DNA of 11,746 nucleotides from Salinisphaera sp035690525. GTDB lineage: Bacteria; Pseudomonadota; Gammaproteobacteria; Nevskiales; Salinisphaeraceae. A model generated the notes under the pieces. That model worked only from the letters and a program-made list of their open reading frames with translations. It did not search any database and was not told the DNA's origin. Of this stretch, positions 6,591-11,746 are shown piece by piece. Position 1 is the stretch's first letter; every line of letters begins with the position of its first letter. Location: contig NZ_DASSKM010000174.1 of NCBI RefSeq assembly GCF_035690525.1, positions 1 to 11,746 of the forward strand. Reading direction: 5' to 3'. The translations under genes were made by a program, and so were the position numbers.

Positions 6591-7490
6591 ATGCAGTTCA
6601 ATCATCATGCCATTATCGCCCGAAGCTGGCCGGTCGCTCTGCTGCTGATCGCGATGAGCGCGATCCAGAGCGGGGCGTCGCTGGCCAAGACCCTATTCCC
6701 GGTCGCCGGCCCCGCCGGCACCACATCGGTCCGCCTGATTCTCGCCGCCCTGGTGTTGCTGGTCTTGCTACGGCCGTGGCGCAAGTCGGTCTCGGCGGAT
6801 GCCTGGAAGGCGATCGCAATCTACGGTGTCGCGTTGGGCGCGATGAACTTCCTGTTCTACCAGGCGCTCGAGCGGATTCCGCTCGGCATCGCGGTGGCGT
6901 TCGAGTTCACCGGGCCGCTGACGGTGGCCGTGATCTCGTCGCGCCGTGCGCTCGACCTGCTTTGGGTCGCGCTCGCCATCGGCGGACTGGCGGTGCTGTT
7001 GTGGCCGGGCTCGGACACCACCGGCGCGGTCAATTGGCCGGGCGCGGCCTGTGCGCTCGGCGCCGGCACTTGCTGGGCGCTGTATATTCTGTTTGGCCAG
7101 AAGGCGGGTGCGGTGCACGGCATGCACAGCGCCGTGCTCGGCGTGACCATCGCCGCGATCGTGATCGCGCCGATCGGTATTTGGGAGGCCGGCGCCGCCC
7201 TGCTCGAACCGCGCGTACTGGCGATCGGCGCCGGCGTGGCGATCCTGTCCACCGCGCTGCCCTATACGCTCGAGATGATCGCGCTGCCCCGCCTGCCCAC
7301 CGCCACCTTCGGCACTCTGATGAGCCTGGAGCCGGCGATCGGCGCGTTATCGGGGTTGCTGTTTCTCGGCCAGGAGCTCGGCACGTGGCAATGGTCGGCG
7401 ATCGGCGCGGTCATGTGCGCATCCATCGGCACCACGCTCACCCCCGGCGCCGGCAACGAACCCGCCGCCGAACCGCCACGGCCGGATTAG
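6591..7490 (+). CDS. rhtA: RhtA-like EamA-family threonine/homoserine exporter
   Basis: A 299-residue inner-membrane protein with two EamA repeats (about residues 14-137 and 146-283) and 10 hydrophobic helices. It matches E. coli RhtA as I remember it: SAIQSGASLAKTLFP near the N-terminus, PLGIAVAFEFTGPL, WALYILFGQKAGA, and ILSTALPYTLEMIALPRLPT with TFGTLMSLEPA toward the end. RhtA exports threonine, homoserine and other amino acids. ATG 6591 (MQFNHHAIIARSWPV) is chosen over a GTG at 6555 because it gives the family's usual N-terminus and length; no clear ribosome binding site is seen for either. It is transcribed away from the XRE-cupin regulator, so both may share regulatory DNA at 6517-6590. 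The family call is strong; substrate range is by homology. Confidence 0.88.
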   Translation: MQFNHHAIIARSWPVALLLIAMSAIQSGASLAKTLFPVAGPAGTTSVRLILAALVLLVLLRPWRKSVSADAWKAIAIYGVALGAMNFLFYQALERIPLGIAVAFEFTGPLTVAVISSRRALDLLWVALAIGGLAVLLWPGSDTTGAVNWPGAACALGAGTCWALYILFGQKAGAVHGMHSAVLGVTIAAIVIAPIGIWEAGAALLEPRVLAIGAGVAILSTALPYTLEMIALPRLPTATFGTLMSLEPAIGALSGLLFLGQELGTWQWSAIGAVMCASIGTTLTPGAGNEPAAEPPRPD

Positions 7491-7529
7491 GCGGGCGCGG
7501 ACGTCGCTTGGGGGACGGATGATCGCCGT

Positions 7530-7541
7530 TCGCGTACGCGA
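7530..7541. promoter_or_regulatory. 12-bp perfect palindrome upstream of the arylsulfotransferase-family gene
   Basis: TCGCGTACGCGA is a perfect palindrome in the 125-base gap between the rhtA-like gene and the arylsulfotransferase-like gene. A looser outer pair, GATCGC at 7521-7526 and GCGATC at 7538-7543, overlaps it. A run of seven T occurs at 7564-7570, too far away to make a standard intrinsic terminator. It could be an operator for the downstream gene, but short CG-rich palindromes are common in GC-rich DNA. Confidence 0.3.
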
Positions 7542-7615
7542 TCTTGCTAAACTCAGCCGTTCGTTTTTTTCGCGTTGTGGCTTCGGACGATAACGCAGAG
7601 GGTGCCGGGCGGATT

Positions 7616-8971
7616 ATGAAACCAAGTTATATCGCGAATGCGCTTTATGTCGTGGCGGTCCTGTTTCTGGTTTTCGCCGGCGGTATTCTGGTCAGCCTGA
7701 CCCGGGTCTGGCCGTATCCGATATTTCACGACGCCTACCGGGCGGCCACCGCGGAGTTGGCGCAGTCGCAGACGGCGGTCAATCCACTGAAGACCGATCT
7801 CTGGCGGCACGCCCGCACCGAAAAGCGTGGCGTGATCGTCCATAAAGCGTCGAAAATGCAGCCGGGTTATACGCTGTTCACCTCGGGCGATGCCAATGTC
7901 GCCCGGTTGATCGACGCCGACGGGCACGTCATCCACAAGTGGAAAGTACCGTTTTCCAAGGTCTGGACGGACCAGGCCGCGGTACAGAATCCGCAAAAGG
8001 ACGATCTGATCTACATGCGCCGGGCCAAGCTGCTGCCCAACGGCCATCTGATCGCGGTCTATATTTCCTCCAACGACACGCCGTGGGGCTACGGCATGGT
8101 GGAGTTGGATGCGGATTCGAATATCGTCTGGCGCTACCTCGCCCACACCCATCACGATTTCGACCTGACCAACGACGGCCGCGTGGTCGGGCTCACGCAC
8201 AACTTTACCGATCAGGCGATCCCGGGCTACGGCTTCGTGCCCACGCCGTATCTCGAGGATTTTTTGGTCACGCTGTCGCCCGACGGCAAGCAACTGTCCA
8301 AGGTATCGCTGACCAAGATGTTGACCGAGTCGCCGTACGGCATCTCGCTCAAGCGCGGCGAGCCCTGGTTCGCCAACTTCGACCCGCTGCACGCCAACTC
8401 GGTCGACTGGCTCGGCCCGAAGGATATCAAGGCCCTGGGCATCGGCGAGCCGGGCGACGTGCTGGTCATGCTGCGCCAGATCAATTTGCTGATTCTGGTC
8501 GATCCGAAGGCCAAACGCATCGTCTGGGGCATACACGGCAATTGGCTCGCGCCGCACGATCCGAATGTGCTGCCCAACGGCCATATCCTGATGTTCGACA
8601 ATCTGGGCAATATGGAGCCGAACAACCTGTCGCGCGTGATCGAGTTCGACCCGCACACCTCGAAGATCACGTGGTCCTACGACGGGCCGGAAAGCTACCC
8701 GCTCAACAGCCCGATCCGGTCCACCGTTGAACGGTTGGCCAACGGTAACACGCTGATTACCGAATCCGATGGCGGGCGCCTGCTCGAAGTGACCCCGGCC
8801 GGCGAGGTGGTTTGGGAGTACGTCAGCCCGATTCGCGCCGGCGCGCACGATGAATATATCCCGGTGCTGTCGGGCGGTTACCGGATCGACCCGGCGTCGC
8901 TCGATCCGGAGTTCCGTGCGCGGCTGGCCAAGAAAGAGCGGCAGGTCTCGCAAAAGGCATCAAAGCCGTAG
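7616..8971 (+). CDS. Membrane-anchored arylsulfotransferase-family (ASST-like) protein
   Basis: A 451-residue protein with one N-terminal transmembrane anchor (about 6-28, YIANALYVVAVLFLVFAGGI) and no cleavage site I would trust. The rest is a probable periplasmic beta-propeller. Family landmarks are RAKLLPNGHLIAVY (136-149), AHTHHDFDLTNDGRVVG (176-192), DPLHANSVDWL (256-266), PHDPNVLPNGHILMFDNLGN (313-332), and a propeller-type NGNTLITESDGGRLLEVTPAGEVVWEY (376-402). Arylsulfotransferases move sulfate from one phenol to another through a histidine intermediate. H259 and H314 sit in segments that resemble two active-site histidines of E. coli AssT. I cannot see an obvious equivalent of the nucleophilic histidine near the C-terminus, so the activity is open. 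ATG 7616 is taken over a TTG at 7544, which would place a charged 24-residue extension before the anchor. Confidence 0.8.
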   Translation: MKPSYIANALYVVAVLFLVFAGGILVSLTRVWPYPIFHDAYRAATAELAQSQTAVNPLKTDLWRHARTEKRGVIVHKASKMQPGYTLFTSGDANVARLIDADGHVIHKWKVPFSKVWTDQAAVQNPQKDDLIYMRRAKLLPNGHLIAVYISSNDTPWGYGMVELDADSNIVWRYLAHTHHDFDLTNDGRVVGLTHNFTDQAIPGYGFVPTPYLEDFLVTLSPDGKQLSKVSLTKMLTESPYGISLKRGEPWFANFDPLHANSVDWLGPKDIKALGIGEPGDVLVMLRQINLLILVDPKAKRIVWGIHGNWLAPHDPNVLPNGHILMFDNLGNMEPNNLSRVIEFDPHTSKITWSYDGPESYPLNSPIRSTVERLANGNTLITESDGGRLLEVTPAGEVVWEYVSPIRAGAHDEYIPVLSGGYRIDPASLDPEFRARLAKKERQVSQKASKP

Positions 8972-8980
8972 GACACGCCT

Positions 8981-8999
8981 GCCGATCGCGTCAATCGGC
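8981..8999. terminator. Possible stem-loop between convergent genes
   Basis: GCCGAT (8981-8986) and ATCGGC (8994-8999) form a perfect 6-bp stem with a 7-base loop that contains the stop codon of the acetyltransferase gene on the other strand. It lies just after the stop of the arylsulfotransferase-like gene, where two convergent transcripts end, so a bidirectional role is plausible. Neither strand has a following T-run, so it is not a classical intrinsic terminator. Confidence 0.3.
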
Positions 9000-9482
9000 C
9001 GGGCCGGCCGCGAACGCCGTCAAGGCATCGCCGTCCAGTCGATAGCCGATCCACTCGCTCTGGGGCCGCGCGCCGATCGCCTCGTAGAAGGCGATGGCCG
9101 GCGCGTTCCAGTCCAGCACGTTCCACTCGAAACGGCCGTAGCCCCGCTCGACCGCCAGGCGCGCGAGATGACGCAAGAGCGCCGTCGCATGGCCACAGCC
9201 GCGCGCCGCGGGCGTGATATAGAGATCCTCCAAAAAGATCCCGTGGCGCCCGAGCCAGGTCGAAAAATTCAGAAAATAGACGGCAAAGCCAACCGCCTCG
9301 CCGGCGACCTCGGCCATCAGCGCATAGACCGTCGCATGTTCGCCGAACAAGCGGTCGCGAATGTCGCCGATCGTGGCCACGACTTCATGCTCGGCCTGCT
9401 CGTAGATCGCCAGTTCGGTGATGAAGCCGAGGATTTGCTCGGCGTCGGCCGGCCTGGCGGCGCGGATGAAGAGTTCGGGCAT
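8991..9482 (-). CDS. GNAT-family N-acetyltransferase (diamine acetyltransferase-like)
   Basis: A 163-residue cytoplasmic enzyme of the GNAT fold, which transfers acetyl from acetyl-CoA to an amine. Motif A is FLEDLYITPAARGCGHATAL (83-102), containing the R-G-x-G-x-A pyrophosphate loop at 94-99. Motif B is FEWNVLDWNAPAIAFYEAIGA (118-138). FLEDLYI and the EWNVLDWN stretch are characteristic of the spermidine/spermine or thialysine acetyltransferase-like branch. The substrate may therefore be a polyamine or lysine analogue, but this is an inference. ATG 9482 is chosen over GTG 9512 because MPELFIRAARPADA begins exactly at the first GNAT strand. It lies downstream of the amidase on the same strand, separated by about 112 bases with a strong stem-loop, so independent transcription is likely. 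Confidence 0.87.
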   Translation of the reverse strand: MPELFIRAARPADAEQILGFITELAIYEQAEHEVVATIGDIRDRLFGEHATVYALMAEVAGEAVGFAVYFLNFSTWLGRHGIFLEDLYITPAARGCGHATALLRHLARLAVERGYGRFEWNVLDWNAPAIAFYEAIGARPQSEWIGYRLDGDALTAFAAGPAD

Positions 9483-9529
9483 GGTCGCGTTTTCGGTCGA
9501 GGAGCCTGGCACGTATTATCCAGACGCGA

Positions 9530-9550
9530 CGCACCGCGGCCAGCGGTGCG
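9530..9550. terminator. 8-bp perfect hairpin downstream of the amidase gene
   Basis: CGCACCGC (9530-9537) and GCGGTGCG (9543-9550) pair perfectly around the loop GGCCA. It sits between the end of the amidase gene (9595) and the start of the acetyltransferase gene (9482), both on the minus strand. The stem is very stable, but there is no T-run after it on the minus strand. It may stabilise the 3' end of the amidase mRNA, act as a weak terminator, or be Rho-assisted. Confidence 0.4.
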
Positions 9551-9568
9551 CCGCGCCCGCGGCGACCC

Positions 9569-9607
9569 TCAGCCGTGCTGGTCAGCCGTACTGATCAGCC
9601 ATACTGG
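9569..9607. repeat. Three tandem 13-bp repeats spanning the amidase stop codon
   Basis: Three consecutive 13-base units are seen: TCAGCCGTGCTGG (9569-9581), TCAGCCGTACTGA (9582-9594) and TCAGCCATACTGG (9595-9607). They differ from each other at two or three bases. The rightmost unit holds the last codons and the stop (TGA on the minus strand) of the amidase; the other two lie just beyond. Thirteen is not a multiple of three, so the repeats are not extra coding units. The array looks like a local duplication of the gene's very end. Confidence 0.7.
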
Positions 9608-11010
9608 GCCGGGTCCGGCACCGTCGGCAGACGCGCGGGATGCGCGTCCATATACGCATTGGCGGCGCGCAGCACCCGAACATCGTCGAACTTGCCGCCG
9701 GCGAGCTGGAAACCCACCGGTAGGCCAGCATCGGTGAAGCCGCAGGGAATCGAGCAGGCCGGCTGATTCGACAGATTGAACGGGTAGGAAAACTGGGCCC
9801 ACTCCTCCCAGTCGCGCATGTCGCTGCCCGGCGGCACCTGATGATTGATCTCGAACGGCTCGATCGGCACCGAGGGCGTCATGACCAGATGATAATCGCG
9901 GTTGAAATGCTCGAGCCGCTCGGTCAGCCGGGCGCGGGCGCTCAAAGCGTGAAACATGTCCAGCGCGCTCCAATGCTCGGCCGTGCGCGCGTTGTCGACC
10001 AGACCCGGGTCGAGCAGCTCCTTGCCTTTGTCGTCGCACAGCGAATAGATCTCCAGCGAGGCCGTAAACCAGAGCTTGCGGAAGATATCGATCGGCGACT
10101 CGAAACCGGGGTGGATTTCCACGATCTCGGCGCCGAGGTCTTCCAGCTTTTTGGCCGCTTCCTCGACCCGGGCCGCAATTTGCTCGTTCACCTCGGCGTA
10201 ACCGAGATCCGGCGAATAAGCGATGCGCAGACCGTGCAGATCGCAATCCAGATCCACTCCCCAGTCGTCCGGCTGGCCGCGCTGGGCGTAGGGGTCGTGA
10301 TAGTCGTAGCGGCCGATGACGTTGAGCATGCGGGCCGCATCACGCGGATGCCGCGTCAGCGGGCCGATGCTGGACAGCGTGGTCATTTTGGCCGGCGGCC
10401 ACTGCGGGGTCCAGCCGAAGGTGGGCATCATGCCGAACACGCCGCAGAACGCCGAGGGGATACGGATCGAGCCGCCGGAATCGCCGCCCTGGTGCAGCAC
10501 GCCCATGTTGAGCGCGGCCGCGGCCGCCGCGCCGCCCGAGGAGCCGCCGGGCGTGAGCCGGGTGTCCCAGGGATTGCAGGTCGCGCCGAACACCCGGTTG
10601 TCGGTGACCGCTTTCCAGCCGAATTCCGGCGTGTTGGTTTTGCCGAGCATTACCGCGCCCGCCTCGCGCAGGCGCGAGACCGGCGGCGCGTCGTAGTCGC
10701 CCGGCGTCTCCGGCGTGGTCAACGAGCCTTCCCGGGTCGGCATGCCGGCGACCGAGGTCAGATCCTTGAGCGAGGCGGGAACGCCGTCGATCGGCGACAG
10801 CGGCTTGCCCTGGCCCCAGCGCCGGGCCGACTGCTTGGCCGCGTCTTCCGCGCCTTCACGGTCGACATAAACATAGGCGTTGACGGCTTCGTTGAAGCGG
10901 TCGATCCGATCGAGCGCGGCGCGCGTGGCCTCCAACGGCGATGCCTCGCCGGACTCGAACAGTTCGGCCAGTTGGCCCGCGTCCATCAATCCCAGATCGG
11001 TGTTGCTCAT
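9595..11010 (-). CDS. Amidase-signature family hydrolase
   Basis: A 471-residue amidase of the Ser-cisSer-Lys class, which hydrolyses carboxamides to acid and ammonia or transfers the ammonia. The triad is readable: Lys82 in ASLKDLTSVAG, the cis-Ser in GGSSGG (155-160, probably S157) and the nucleophile Ser181 in GGDSGGSIRIPSAFCG (175-190). Length and architecture are those of stand-alone amidases. The C-terminal core has PFNLSNQPACSIPCGF and the ending GLPVGFQLAGG. No gatB or gatC lies alongside, so a GatA role in tRNA amidation is less likely than a catabolic amidase. The ATG at 11010 gives MSNTDLGLMDAGQLAELFESGEAS, a normal N-terminus; the ribosome binding site is poor. The substrate cannot be read from sequence. 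The gene faces away from the right-edge gene across an AT-rich gap. Confidence 0.9.
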   Translation of the reverse strand: MSNTDLGLMDAGQLAELFESGEASPLEATRAALDRIDRFNEAVNAYVYVDREGAEDAAKQSARRWGQGKPLSPIDGVPASLKDLTSVAGMPTREGSLTTPETPGDYDAPPVSRLREAGAVMLGKTNTPEFGWKAVTDNRVFGATCNPWDTRLTPGGSSGGAAAAAALNMGVLHQGGDSGGSIRIPSAFCGVFGMMPTFGWTPQWPPAKMTTLSSIGPLTRHPRDAARMLNVIGRYDYHDPYAQRGQPDDWGVDLDCDLHGLRIAYSPDLGYAEVNEQIAARVEEAAKKLEDLGAEIVEIHPGFESPIDIFRKLWFTASLEIYSLCDDKGKELLDPGLVDNARTAEHWSALDMFHALSARARLTERLEHFNRDYHLVMTPSVPIEPFEINHQVPPGSDMRDWEEWAQFSYPFNLSNQPACSIPCGFTDAGLPVGFQLAGGKFDDVRVLRAANAYMDAHPARLPTVPDPAQYG

Positions 11011-11294
11011 ACCCGGCGTTATTGGCTACAAATGATGTACTACACAGTAAACGCCCTAGGTCGTATCTAATATCCGTATTGCTACTCAAAACCGAGGCGG
11101 CGCCGGGCAAGACACAAAGGCCAGTGGCGTAGGATAAAGACAACGGACGATCCGAAATTCTTACTTATCTTGTAAAACTTGCTAAAAGTATGGCAATACA
11201 AAGTACCCGTGAGTGCGGCTTATGTTTTTAAGCGTTGAGCTAAGTCGCGCCGGCTCCGCTTTCAAGAAATAAATACAAGAGGAGATAAATACCA
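11011..11294. other. AT-rich divergent intergenic region
   Basis: This 284-base gap separates the amidase (leftward) from the right-edge gene (rightward). Its composition drops clearly: bases 11161-11220 are about 38% G+C by hand count, against an estimated 60-65% in the flanking genes. It must hold promoters for both directions. I could not pick a convincing -35/-10 pair for either. A weak 5-bp hairpin (GCTTA 11218-11222, TAAGC 11229-11233) and a near-palindrome, TACTACACAGTA (about 11039-11050), are present. No RNA gene or repeat array was recognised. Confidence 0.6.
11278..11287 (+). promoter_or_regulatory. Strong ribosome binding site for the right-edge gene
   Basis: AAGAGGAGAT, nearly complementary to the 16S rRNA tail, ends seven bases before the ATG at 11295. 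It is the best Shine-Dalgarno sequence in the window and fixes the start of the unrecognised gene that follows. Confidence 0.75.
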
Positions 11295-11746
11295 ATGCGA
11301 GTAAACCATAACGCGCCCTCGTCCGTTACGCCCGATTCCTCCGATAAAAATAAAAACGCGGCTTTTTCCGAAGCCGCACGCGCCGCCAAAATGAAAAAGA
11401 AATCCACGGATGCGCGCGGAGAACATACCGATGAGCGGAATGGCAAGCACTACGGTGCGCTACTCGGCGCCGCCGGTCTAGTCGCCAAGTCGGTCGTTAA
11501 GAATAAGCAAGACAGGTCGGCCCCCTGGAATTACGACGACGCGCTCAACACATTGGCCAGCGAAATAGCCGATGTGACAGCCAAGGGAATGGAGCAAGGC
11601 AAGCGCGTGACCTTGTATCTGACCGGCGATGTGGGGCGACAATTTCAAAAGCTGGTCCGTTATCAGCTCGAACAGCAAAAAAAGCAGGGCGAGCCCACGG
11701 TTTTAAACGATGCGATCAAAAAGGCGAAAAAAGATCTGTATGCCCG
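11295..11746 (+). CDS. Unrecognised lysine-rich protein, 3' end outside the window
   Basis: An open frame of 150 codons runs from ATG 11295 off the right edge with no stop, preceded by a strong ribosome binding site. I do not recognise a family. Residues 1-50 are polar and likely disordered (Ser, Asn, Lys, Asp; for example SSDKNKNAAFSEAARAAKMK), with no signal peptide. A short Gly/Ala hydrophobic patch, YGALLGAAGLVAKSVV (53-68), follows. After that comes a probably folded, helical charged part: WNYDDALNTLASEIADVTAKG (78-98), a strand-like RVTLYLTGDVG (104-114), then FQKLVRYQLEQQKKQG. G+C content is lower than in the neighbours, and codons such as ATA, CTA and TTA appear. This suggests acquired or accessory DNA. 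A secreted-effector-like or phage/plasmid-associated role is possible but unsupported. Confidence 0.7.
   Translation, partial: MRVNHNAPSSVTPDSSDKNKNAAFSEAARAAKMKKKSTDARGEHTDERNGKHYGALLGAAGLVAKSVVKNKQDRSAPWNYDDALNTLASEIADVTAKGMEQGKRVTLYLTGDVGRQFQKLVRYQLEQQKKQGEPTVLNDAIKKAKKDLYA

Noticed and set aside
7564..7570. Run of seven T as intrinsic terminator of the rhtA-like gene
   Set aside because: No stem-loop directly precedes it; the nearest palindrome ends more than 20 bases upstream.
7553..8953. Minus-strand 466-codon frame opposite the arylsulfotransferase-like gene
   Set aside because: The translation shows no family features and mirrors the codon bias of the plus-strand gene, which has clear ASST motifs.
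9841..11070. Plus-strand 409-codon frame opposite the amidase
   Set aside because: It is rich in Arg/Gly/Ala repeats without motifs, while the minus strand carries a full amidase with its catalytic triad.
11160..11200. Possible sigma-70 promoter with TTGTAA or TTGCTA as -35 box
   Set aside because: No acceptable -10 hexamer lies 16-18 bases downstream of either; the match is no better than expected in AT-rich DNA.

Overview
The window looks like a chromosomal stretch of a high-GC, Gram-negative proteobacterium. The bulk reads at roughly 60-65% G+C by eye, coding density is high, and several products are of proteobacterial type: an RhtA-like exporter, a CytX transporter, a LysE remnant and a RhuM-Fic protein. 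A halophilic or marine gammaproteobacterium (Salinisphaera-like) would fit, but that is an impression from remembered families and was not tested.

Layout, left to right. The 3' end of an unidentified gene (+, to 113) is followed by a GlpD-like FAD oxidoreductase (+, 227-1954). It converges with a RhuM-Fic/DOC fusion protein (-, 1966-2967). Next on the minus strand come an orphan LutC-type LUD protein (3019-3627), the frameshifted 3' fragment of a LysE-family exporter (3671-3958), an HhH-GPD endonuclease-like protein (3966-4601), and a transporter-regulator pair: CytX (4698-5888) behind an XRE-cupin regulator (5923-6516). Divergent from the regulator is an RhtA-like exporter (+, 6591-7490), then a membrane-anchored arylsulfotransferase-family protein (+, 7616-8971). 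Two minus-strand genes follow: a GNAT acetyltransferase (8991-9482) and an amidase-signature hydrolase (9595-11010). After a 284-base AT-rich gap, an unrecognised gene with a strong ribosome binding site starts at 11295 and leaves the window without a stop.

The genes do not form one pathway. The only clear functional unit is the XRE-cupin/CytX pair, a plausible regulated uptake unit for a thiamin-precursor pyrimidine or related base. Most other genes are single, small-molecule or housekeeping-accessory functions in alternating orientation. Signs of turnover are the broken lysE, the RhuM-Fic gene (a family common in accessory DNA) and the AT-rich right edge.

I see no CRISPR array, rRNA, tRNA, insertion sequence or integrase. 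The best candidates for something undescribed are the right-edge gene and the GlpD-like protein with altered substrate-site residues. No complete new multi-gene system is visible.
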